A DNA stretch of 64,000 bases from Rutidosis leptorrhynchoides (Eukaryota > Streptophyta > Magnoliopsida > Asterales > Asteraceae), in contig NC_092337.1 in the NCBI RefSeq assembly GCF_046630445.1, forward strand, positions 365,744,001-365,808,000, in the 5' to 3' direction. Made by a program: the position numbers and the translations under genes. The notes beneath the pieces were generated by a model, which saw only the letters and a program-made list of their open reading frames with translations, had not been told where the DNA came from and searched no databases. The first letter of the stretch is position 1, and the number at the start of each line of letters is the position of its first letter. Below, one piece after another: positions 54,495 to 64,000 of the stretch.

Positions 54495-55178
54495 ATGGAT
54501 AGACAACCCAATATTTTAAGAGACCTACCCGGAGACATGATTGATGAAATCTTGTCTAGAGTCGGCCAGAATTCTTCGGCACAACTATTTAAGGCGAGAT
54601 CAGTTTGTAAGACATTCGAAGAACGTTCCAAGAATGTCTTGGTTTATAAGAGACTTTCGTTTGAAAGATGGGGGATATCACATTGGGAAACCCATAAGTT
54701 ACGATGTGTTTACTTTGACGCATATATTGCGGGGAACCCAAATGCTATTTTACGCAACGGGTTAAGAAATTATTTTGACTCAATATATCCGAATATTGGA
54801 CTTCGTGATTTAGAAAAAGCGGCTAACATGCAACATAAAGAAGCATGTTATGCTTACGGATTAGTAATGTTCGCTTCTCACCAAAGTGAGAACAAGAACA
54901 TCGGGCTACAACTATTAAACAAAACGTTTCCACAAGTGACGGAGTCGGTAATTGGGGTAAGAAATGAGGTTTTTAGATTATTACGGGACTGTTGGACATT
55001 ACGTAACCCTCGTCCCTTTGATGACGTTACAACACGCTGTCTTATCAACGACCATAACGGTTATGTTGCACAAGACCAAGGATGGGAAGTAGTCCTAGTA
55101 AAACCAGAATGCATGACTTGTTTCTGGACGTATGAATTACGTGTCTTTATTGCCTTTGCTGAACGACTTGTGTACTAG
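54495..55178 (+). CDS. F-box protein ORF captured inside element D
   Basis: An intact 227-codon frame with a good start context (AAAATGG). Residues about 8-50 fit an F-box: LPGDMIDEILSRVGQ, then 'FKARSVCKTFEE' and 'VYKRLSF'. F-boxes bind SKP1 in SCF ubiquitin ligases. Residues about 78-135 ('GNPNAILRNGLRNYF', 'LEKAANMQHKEACYAYGLVMF') resemble the Sel1/TPR-like helices of the plant F-box family typified by At1g67623. The tail ('CLINDHNGYV', 'CMTCFWTYELRVFIAF') keeps spaced Cys/His/Trp seen in that family. It lies between the acidic ORF and gag, in sense orientation and without introns, so it travels with the element. Origin by capture of a processed host transcript is inferred. Functional selection is unknown, but no stop has arisen while gag-pol has two. 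Confidence 0.8.
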   Translation: MDRQPNILRDLPGDMIDEILSRVGQNSSAQLFKARSVCKTFEERSKNVLVYKRLSFERWGISHWETHKLRCVYFDAYIAGNPNAILRNGLRNYFDSIYPNIGLRDLEKAANMQHKEACYAYGLVMFASHQSENKNIGLQLLNKTFPQVTESVIGVRNEVFRLLRDCWTLRNPRPFDDVTTRCLINDHNGYVAQDQGWEVVLVKPECMTCFWTYELRVFIAFAERLVY

Positions 55179-55370
55179 CTAGAATTGTCTTCACAACTAT
55201 CTTGTATCAAAGTTATTGTGTGCTATATTTCATGCTTTATGTAAAATAAGCGGTATTGTAAGTTTGTAAAATATTGTATAAAAGTTTGAACGCGAAATAT
55301 TATTACAATCAGTTTTTCATATAGAATTGTAGTAGTTGAATTGTATATTAGCTACTAAGTATGAACTTAA

Positions 55371-55387
55371 CGGGTAGGTACTACCCG
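55371..55387 (+). promoter_or_regulatory. Pre-gag hairpin, element D
   Basis: CGGGTA-GGTAC-TACCCG, a perfect 6-bp stem whose loop contains self-complementary GTAC. It lies 133 nt before the gag start. The left side TTAACGGGTAGGTACT repeats the polypurine tract at 60115-60130. Confidence 0.65.
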
Positions 55388-55519
55388 AATTTTAACTTAT
55401 AAAACGCTAATATGAAGAAAAAGCTTTTATAAATGAGTTCATATTATGCTACGAAATACTATTAACTACTCTTAATATTCTGTATGATTAACTTGTTCCA
55501 TTTAACTATTTTGAAGGAA

Positions 55520-58500
55520 ATGGCACCGACTACTCGACACACCGTGAATATGAATGAAGAGGAATTCCGTACTTTTCTAGCTTCAAACATAGCTGCAGTA
55601 CAGGCTGCGCTTCATACCAACAATAACCTTGGATCTAGCAGTACAGGAAATCGTGTAGGATGCACCTACAAAGAATTCACTGCCTGCAAACCTTTGGAAT
55701 TTGATGGAACCGAAGGACCGATCGGATTGAAACGGTGGACCGAGAAGGTTGAATCGGTGTTTGCCATAAGTAAGTGTACTGAAGAGGACAAAGTGAAGTA
55801 CGCTACGCATACCTTCACAGGTTCTGCGTTAACATGGTGGAATACCTATCTAGAGCAAGTGGGACAAGATGATGCGTACGCACTACCGTGGTCAGCATTC
55901 AAGCACTTGATGAACGAGAAGTACCGTCCCAGAACCGAGGTCAATAAGCTCAAGACAGAACTTAGAGGGTTACGAACCCAAGGATTTGATATTACCACGT
56001 ACGAAAGACGATTCACAGAATTGTGTCTATTGTGTCCGGGAGCATTCGAAGATGAGGAAGAGAAGATCGACGCGTTTGTGAAAGGATTACCGGAAAGAAT
56101 CCAAGAAGATATATGTTCACACGAGCCCGCCTCCATACAACAGGCATGTAGAATGGCTCACAAACTAGTGAACCAGATTGAAGAAAGAATTAAAGAACAG
56201 ACTGCTGAAGAGGCCAATGTGAAGCAAGTCAAAAGAAAGTGGGAGGAAAACGGTGATAAGAATCACCAATACAACAACAACAGCAATTACAACAATAATC
56301 GCAACAATTATCCCAACAATCGCAACATCAATCGCAACTACAACAAAAGGCCCAACAACAACAACAACAACAACAGCAACTACAACAATCATCCCAACAA
56401 CAATAATAACCGCAACAACAACAACAACAATCAGAAGCAGCTATGCCAAAGGTGTGAAAAGAATCACTCGGGGTTCTGCACCAAATTTTGCAACAAGTGT
56501 AAAAGAAATGGTCATAGCGCGACGAAGTGTGAGGTCTACGGACCAGGGGTTAATAGAACGAAAGGAACAAATAGTGTCGGAACGAGTAATGGCGGAGCAA
56601 GTAGTGTCGGAGCAAGTTATGCCAATGTAGTTTGTTATAAATGTGGAAAACCAGGCCACATTATTAGAAATTGCCCGAACCAGGAGAACACGAATGGACA
56701 AGGCCGTGGAAGAGTTTTCAATATTAATGCGGTAGAGGCACAGGAAGACCCGGAGCTTGTTACGGGTACGTTTCTTATTGACAATAAATCTGCTTACGTT
56801 TTATTTGATTCGGGTGCGGATAGAAGCTATATGAGTAGAGATTTTTGTGCTAAATTAAGTTGTCCATTGACGCCTTTGGATAGTAAATTTTTACTCGAAT
56901 TAGCAAATGGTAAATTAATTTCAGCAGATAATATATGTCGGAATCGAGAAATTAAACTGGTTAGCGAAACATTTAAGATTGATTTGATACCAGTAGAGTT
57001 AGGGAGTTTTGATGTGATAATCGGTATGGACTGGTTGAAAGAAGTGAAAGCGGAGATCGTTTGTTACAAAAATGCAATTCGCATTATACGAGAAAAAGGA
57101 AAACCCTTAATGGTGTACGGAGAAAAGGGCAACACGAAGCTACATCTTATTAGTAATTTGAAGGCACAAAAACTAATAAGAAAAGGTTGCTATGCTGTTC
57201 TAGCACACGTCGAGAAAGTACAAACTGAAGAAAAGAGCATCAATGATGTTCCCATTGCAAAAGAATTTCCCGATGTATTTCCGAAAGAATTACCGGGATT
57301 ACCCCCACATCGATCCGTTGAATTTCAAATAGATCTTGTACCAGGAGCTGCACCAATAGCTCGTGCTCCTTACAGACTCGCACCCAGCGAGATGAAAGAA
57401 CTGCAAAGCCAATTACAAGAACTTTTAGAGCGTGGTTTCATTCGACCAAGCACATCACCGTGGGGAGCTCCTGTTTTGTTTGTCAAGAAGAAAGATGGTA
57501 CATTCAGGTTGTGTATCGACTACCGAGAGTTGAACAAACTTACCATCAAGAACCGCTACCCACTACCGAGAATCGACGACTTATTTGATCAACTACAAGG
57601 CTCGTCTGTTTATTCAAAGATTGACTTACGTTCCGGGTATCATCAAATGCGGGTGAAAGAAGATGATATTCCAAAGACTGCTTTCAGAACACGTTACGGT
57701 CATTACGAGTTTATGGTCATGCCGTTTGGTTTAACTAATGCACCAGCTGTGTTCATGGACCTTATGAACCGAGTGTGTGGACCATACCTTGACAAGTTTG
57801 TCATTGTTTTCATTGATGACATACTTATTTACTCAAAGAATGACCAAGAACACGGTGAACATTTGAGAAAGGTGTTAGAAGTATTGAGGAAGGAAGAATT
57901 GTACGCTAAGTTTTCAAAGTGTGCATTTTGGTTGGAAGAAGTTCAATTCCTCGGTCACATAGTGAACAAAGAAGGTATTAAGGTGGATCTGGCAAAGATA
58001 GAAACTGTTGAAAAGTGGGAAACCCCGAAAACTCCGAAACACATACGCCAGTTTTTAGGACTAGCTGGTTACTACAGAAGGTTCATCCAAGACTTTTCCA
58101 GAATAGCAAAACCCTTGACTGCATTAACGCATAAAGGGAAGAAATTTGAATGGAATGATGAACAAGAGAAAGCGTTTCAGTTATTGAAGAAAAAGCTAAC
58201 TACGGCACCTATATTGTCATTGCCTGAAGGGAATGATGATTTTGTGATTTATTGTGATGCATCAAAGCAAGGTCTCGGTTGTGTATTAATGCAACGAACG
58301 AAGGTGATTGCTTATGCGTCTAGACAATTGAAGATTCACGAACAAAATTATACGACGCATGATTTGGAATTAGGCGCGGTTGTTTTTGCATTAAAGACTT
58401 GGAGGCACTACTTATATGGGGTCAAAAGTATTATATATACCGACCACAAAAGTCTTCAACACATATTTAATCAGAAACAACTGAATATGAGGCAGCGTAG

Positions 58501-60094
58501 GTGGATTTAATTATTGAATGATTACGACTTTGAGATTCGTTACCACCCGGGGAAGGCAAATGTGGTAGCCGATGCCTTGAGCAGGAAGGACAGAGAACCC
58601 ATTCGAGTAAAATCTATGAATATAATGATTCATAATAACATTACTACTCAAATAAAGGAGGCGCAATAAGGAGTTTTAAAAGAGGGAAATTTAAAGGATG
58701 AAATACCCAAAGGATCGGAGAAGCATCTTAATATTCGGGAAGACGGAACCCGGTATAGGGCTGAAAGGATTTGGGTACCAAAATTTGGAGATATGAGAGA
58801 AATGGTACTTAGAGAAGCTCATAAAACCAGATACTCAATACATCCTGGAACGGGGAAGATGTACAAGGATCTCAAGAAACATTTTTGGTGGCCGGGTATG
58901 AAAGCCGATGTTGCTAAATACGTAGGAGAATGTTTGACGTGTTCTAAGGTCAAAGCTGAGCATCAGAAACCATCAGGTCTACTTCAACAACCCGAAATCC
59001 CGGAATGGAAATGGGAAAACATTACCATGGATTTCATCACTAAATTGCCAAGGACTGCAAGTGGTTTTGATACTATTTGGGTAATAGTTGATCGTCTCAC
59101 CAAATCAGCACACTTCCTACCAATAAGAGAAGATGACAAGATGGAGAAGTTAGCACGACTGTATTTGAAGGAAGTCGTCTCCAGACATGGAATACCAATC
59201 TCTATTATCTCTGATAGGGATGGCAGATTTATTTCAAGATTCTGGCAGACATTACAGCAAGCATTAGGAACTCGTCTAGACATGAGTACTGCCTATCATC
59301 CACAAACTGATGGGCAGAGTGAAAGGACGATACAAACGCTTGAAGACATGCTACGAGCATGTGTTATTGATTTCGGAAACAGTTGGGATCGACATCTACC
59401 GTTAGCAGAATTTTCCTACAACAACAGCTACCATTCAAGCATTGAGATGGCGCCGTTTGAAGCACTTTATGGTAGAAAGTGCAGGTCTCCGATTTGTTGG
59501 AGTGAAGTGGGGGATAGACAGATTACGGGTCCGGAGATTATACAAGAAACTACCGAGAAGATCATCCAAATTCAACAACGGTTGAAAACCGCCCAAAGTC
59601 GACAAAAGAGCTACGCTGACATTAAAAGAAAAGATATAGAATTTGAAATTGGAGAGATGTTCATGCTTAAAGTTGCACCTTGGAAAGGCGTTGTTCGATT
59701 TGGTAAACGAGGGAAATTAAATCCAAGGTATATTGGACCATTCAAGATTATTGATCGTGTCGGACCAGTAGCTTACCGACTAGAGTTACCTCAACAACTC
59801 GCGGCTGTACATAACACTTTCCACGTCTCGAATTTAAAGAAATGTTTTGCTAAAGAAGATCTCACTATTCCGTTAGATGAAATCCAAATCAACGAAAAAC
59901 TTCAATTCATCGAAGAACCCGTCGAAATAATGGATCGTGAGGTTAAAAGACTTAAGCAAAACAAGATACCAATTGTTAAGGTTCGATGGAATGCTCGTAG
60001 AGGACCCGAGTTCACCTGGGAGCGTGAAGATCAGATGAAGAAGAAATACCCGCATCTATTTCCAGAAGATTCGTCAACACCTTCAACAGCTTAA
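55520..60094 (+). pseudogene. gag-pol: gag-pol polyprotein of element D, two in-frame stops
   Basis: The start is placed at MAPTTRHT (55520) by its position relative to the A gag, although the frame is open from 55484. Domains: Gag (about 55660-56180), an Asn-rich low-complexity stretch (56258-56430), CCHC knuckles at 56489 and 56633, retropepsin DSGAD (56807), reverse transcriptase with intact F-I-D-D (57809-57820), RNase H, integrase with HHCC and D,D-35-E (Asp 59030, Asp 59213, Glu 59321), GPY/F region, and a C-terminal chromodomain ending 'FTWERED'. Stops at 58508-58510 (TAA, probably from Glu, compare A) and 58667-58669 (TAA) fall in late RNase H and the linker to integrase. The gag-RT half is thus a 997-codon open frame and the integrase half is open from 58793. 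All catalytic motifs that I can see are intact. Confidence 0.95.
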
Positions 60095-60098
60095 AATT

Positions 60099-60129
60099 TC
60101 GGGACGAAATTTATTTAACGGGTAGGTAC
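60099..60129 (+). promoter_or_regulatory. Polypurine tract region of element D
   Basis: CGGGACGAAAT then AACGGGTAGGTA (60117-60128), directly before the 3' LTR. Confidence 0.85.
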
Positions 60130-63100
60130 TGTAGTGACCCGAACTTTTCCATGTTTATATATATTAATTGAGATTGATATTTACATGATTAAATGTTTCC
60201 AACATGTTAAGCAATCAAACTTGTTAAGACTTGATTAATTGAAATATGTTTCATATAGACAATTGACCACCCAAGTTGATCGGTGATTCACGAACGTTAA
60301 AACTTGTAAAAACTATATGATGACATATATATGGATATATATATATATATAGTTAACATGATACTATGATAAGAAAACATATCATAAAGTATATTAACAA
60401 TGAACTACATATGTAAAAACAAGACTACTAACTTAATGATTTTTAAACGAGACATATATGTAACGATTATCGTTGTAAAGACATTTAATGTATATATATC
60501 ATATTAAGAGATATTCATACATGATAATATCATGATAATATAATAATTTAAAATCTCATTTGATATTATAAACATTGGGTTAACAACATTTAACAAGATC
60601 GTTAACCTAAAGGTTTCAAAACAACACTTACATGTAACGATTAACGATGACTTAACGACTCAGTTAAAATGTATATACATGTAGTGTTTTAATATGTATT
60701 TATACACTTTTGAAAGACTTCAATACACTTATCAAAATACTTCTACTTAACAAAAATGCTTACAATTACATCCTCGTTCAGTTTCATCAACAATTCTACT
60801 CGTATGCACCCGTATTCGTACTCGTACAATACACAGCTTTTAGATGTATGTACTATTGGTATATACACTCCAATGATCAGCTCTTAGCAGCCCATGTGAG
60901 TCACCTAACACATGTGGGAACCATCATTTGGCAACTAGCATGAAATATCTCATAAAATTACAAAAATATGAGTAATCATTCATGACTTATTTACATGAAA
61001 ACAAAATTACATATCCTTTATATCTAATCCATACACCAACGACCAAAAACACCTACAAACACTTTCATTCTTCAATTTTCTTCATCTAATTGATCTCTCT
61101 CAAGTTCTATCTTCAAGTTCTAAGTGTTCTTCATAAATTCCAAAAGTTCTAGTTTCATAAAATCAAGAATACTTTCAAGTTTGCTAGCTCACTTCCAATC
61201 TTGTAAGGTGATCATCCAACCTCAAGAAATCTTTGTTTATTACAGTAGGTTATCATTCTAATACAAGGTAATAATCATATTCAAACTTTGGTTCAATTTC
61301 TATAACTATAACAATCTTATTTCAAGTGATGATCTTACTTGAACTTGTTTTCGTGTCATGATTCTGCTTCAAGAACTTCGAGCCATCCAAGGATCCATTG
61401 AAGCTAGATCCATTTTTCTCTTTTCCAGTAGGTTTATCCAAGGAAATTAAGGTAGTAATGATGTTCATAACATCATTCGATTCATACATATAAAGCTATC
61501 TTATTCGAAGGTTTAAACTTGTAATCACTAGAACATAGTTTAGTTAATTCTAAACTTGTTCGCAAACAAAAGTTAATCCTTCTAACTTGACTTTTAAAAT
61601 CAACTAAACACATGTTCTATATCTATATGATATGCTAACTTAATGATTTAAAACCTGGAAACACGAAAAACACCGTAAAACCGGATTTACGCCGTCGTAG
61701 TAACACCGCGGGCTGTCTTGGGTTAGTTAATTAAAAACTATGATAAACTTTGATTTAAAAGTTGTTATTCTGAGAAAATAATTTTTATTATGAACATGAA
61801 ACTATATCCAAAAATTATGGTTAAACTCAAAGTGGAAGTATGTTTTCTAAAATGGTCATCTAGACGTCGTTCTTTCGACTGAAATGACTACCTTTACAAA
61901 AACGACTTGTAACTTATTTTTCCGACTATAAACCTATACTTTTTCTGTTTAGATTCATAAAATAGAGTTCAATATGAAATCATAGCAATTTGATTCACTC
62001 AAAACGGATTTAAAATGAAGAAGTTATGGGTAAAACAAGATTGGATAATTTTTCTCATTTTAGCTACGTGAAAATTGGTAACAAATCTATTCCAACCATA
62101 ACTTAATCAACTTGTATTGTATATTATGTAATCTTGAGATACCATAGACACGTATACAATGTTTCGACCTATCATGTCGACACATCTATATATATTTCGG
62201 AACAACCATAGACACTCTATATGTGAATGTTGGAGTTAGCTATACAGGGTTGAGGTTGATTCCAAAATATATATAGTTTGAGTTGTGATCAATACTGAGA
62301 TACGTATACACTGGGTCGTGGATTGATTCAAGATAATATTTATCGATTTATTTCTGTACATCTAACTGTGGACAACTAGTTATAGGTTACTAACGAGGAC
62401 AGCTGACTTAATAAACTTAAAACATCAAAATATATTAAAAGTGTTGTAAATATATTTTGAACATACTTTAATATATATGTATATATTGTTATAGGTTCGT
62501 GAATCAACAGTGGCCAAGTCTTACTTCCCGACGAAGTAAAAATCTGTGAAAGTGAGTTATAGTCCCACTTTTAAAATCTAATATTTTTGGGATGAGAATA
62601 CATGCAGGTTTTATAAATGATTTACAAAATAGACACAAGTACGTGAAATTACATTCTATGGTTGAATTATCGAAATCGAATATGCCCCTTTTTATTAAGT
62701 CTGGTAATCTAAGAATTAGGGAACAGACACCCTAATTGACGCGAATCCTAAAGATAGATCTATTGGGCCTAACAAACCCCATCCAAAGTACAGGATGCTT
62801 TAGTACTTCGAAATTTATATCATATCCGAAGGGTGTCCCGGAATGATGGGGATATTCTTATATATGCATCTTGTTATTGTCGGTTACCAGGTGTTCACCA
62901 TATGAATGATTTTTATCTCTATGTATGGGATGTGTATTGAAATATGAAATCTTGTGGTCTATTGTTACGATTTGATATATATAGGTTAAACCTATAACTC
63001 ACCAACATTTTTGTTGACGTTTAAAGCATGTTTATTCTCAGGTGAATATTAAGAGCTTCCGCTGTTGCATACTAAAATAAGGACAAGATTTGGAGTCCAT

Positions 63101-63385
63101 GTTTGTATGATATTGTGTAAAAACTGCATTCAAGAAACTGATTTCGATGTAACATATTTGTATTGTAAACCATTATGTAATGGTCGTGTGTAAACAGGAT
63201 ATTTTAGATTATCATTATTTGATAATCTACGTAAAGCTTTTTAAACCTTTATTTATGAAATAAAGGTTATGGTTTGTTTTAAAAATGAATGCAGTCTTTG
63301 AAAAACGTCTCATATAGAGGTCAAAACCTCGCAACGAAATCAATTAATATGGAACGTTTTTAATCAATAAGAACGGGACATTTCA
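60130..63385 (+). mobile_element. 3' LTR of element D
   Basis: Near-identical to 50268-53531, followed by the ATAAA duplication. Confidence 0.97.
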
Positions 63386-63390
63386 ATAAA

Positions 63391-64000
63391 TACTCAATGT
63401 AAGTTATGTTCTCCTTTTTAAATTAATGTCTTGTAACTAAGTTATTATTATGCTTATTTAAGCCGAAGTAATCATGATGTTGGGCTAAAAATATTAAAAT
63501 TGGGTAATTGGGCTTTGTACCATAATTGGGGTTTAGACAAAAGAACGACAGTTGTGGAAATTAGACTATGGGCTATTAATGGGCTTTATATTTGTTTAAC
63601 TAAATGATAGTTTGTTAATTTTAATATAAAGATTTACAATTGGACGTACCTATAAATAGCCATATACACTCGATCGGACACGATGGGCGGGATATTTATA
63701 TGTACGAATAATCGTTCATTTAACCGGACACGGGAATGAATTAATAGTCTATGAAATTATTAAAACAGGGGTGAAATTATGTACAAGGACACTTGGCATA
63801 ATTGATAACAAAGTATTAAAACCTTGGATTACACGCAGTCGATATCCTGGTGTAATTATTAAACAAAGTATTAAGACCTTGTTACAGTTTAAGTCCCCAA
63901 TTAGTTGGAATATTTGACTTCGGATATAAGGATAATTTGACTAGGACAGTCGCACTTTATATTTATGACTGATGGACTGTTATGGACAAAAACCAGACGG
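63391..64000 (+). mobile_element. 3' LTR of element E, second piece, cut by window end
   Basis: Resumes TACTCAATGTAAG, matching 44161-44769 of the 5' LTR almost exactly. The last ~0.6 kb lies outside the window. Confidence 0.95.

Larger units (their letters stand above)
50268..63385 (+). mobile_element. Element D: 13.1 kb chromovirus with acidic and F-box ORFs
   Basis: Flanked by ATAAA (50263-50267 and 63386-63390) in the 3' LTR of E. LTRs 50268-53531 and 60130-63385 begin TGTAGTGACCCGAAC, end GGGACATTTCA and differ by about 20 substitutions by eye, so insertion is recent. Order: LTR, Met primer site, acidic ORF, F-box ORF, hairpin, gag-pol (two stops), polypurine tract, LTR. It is a close pol relative of A, with a chromodomain. 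A further reversed copy of this family lies at 1-266. Confidence 0.97.
43361..64000 (+). mobile_element. Element E: non-autonomous Athila/Tat-like retrotransposon, holding element D; runs off window
   Basis: LTRs begin TGATAGTGCTCC (43361 and 49500). 5' LTR 43361-45377 ends CATAACATCA, followed by an Asp-type primer site. The interior 45378-49499 has a single long ORF and a polypurine tract GTGTGGGGA before the 3' LTR. The 3' LTR is split by D at ATAAA and continues from 63391 past the window end, with about 0.6 kb outside. No protease, RT or integrase is present. Lineage is inferred from the primer site, tract and knuckle type. Confidence 0.88.

Noticed and set aside
54495..55178. F-box ORF as an ordinary host gene
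   Set aside because: It lies between the primer site and gag of an element bounded by a perfect ATAAA duplication, in the element's transcription direction.

Overview
This 64 kb window is repetitive plant nuclear DNA. I find no host single-copy gene, rRNA, tRNA gene or CRISPR array. It is a pile of nested LTR retrotransposons with two MITEs. Two or more lineages of Ty3/gypsy elements, copia gag remnants, initiator-Met and Asp-type primer sites, Stowaway and hAT MITEs, and long TA and ATT microsatellites all point to a dicot. The style of the LTRs suggests Asteraceae, but that part is a weak inference from memory.

Layout. The oldest layer, F, is a decayed Athila/Tat-like Ty3 element seen in two flanks, 8265-9205 and 40994-43360. 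A copia-type element in reverse orientation (G, about 267-8264) lies at its left side. G holds a long solo LTR (H, 2596-6728) and, at the window edge, a reversed LTR of the D family (1-266). Element A (9206-40988) is a Tekay/Del-like chromovirus inserted into the protease region of F with the target duplication TAAGG. Its 3' LTR was later split by two large non-autonomous relatives: B (18519-28782, duplication CTTTT) and C (30263-40852, duplication TAAGT). Element E (43361 to beyond 64000) is a non-autonomous Athila/Tat-like element with one long ORF. Its 3' LTR is split by element D (50268-63385, duplication ATAAA), a nearly complete 13.1 kb chromovirus.

How the parts relate. A and D have the order LTR, Met primer site, extra ORF(s), small hairpin, gag-pol with chromodomain, polypurine tract, LTR. 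A has three in-frame stops and a mutated reverse-transcriptase active site. D has two in-frame stops and intact catalytic motifs. B and C keep LTRs, primer site, hairpin, polypurine tract and the extra ORF (intact in B, broken in C), but no gag-pol. They were presumably mobilised by an autonomous relative.

Most notable: (1) A, B and C share an undescribed pre-gag protein family with a WGWVR / EGTPYHE / LTG..VR core and a coiled-coil tail. (2) D instead carries an acidic ORF and an intact F-box protein ORF at the same place. (3) A 17-nt hairpin ahead of gag shows a compensatory base change and repeats the polypurine-tract sequence. (4) All five chromovirus-type LTRs keep a putative intron of about 460-515 nt.
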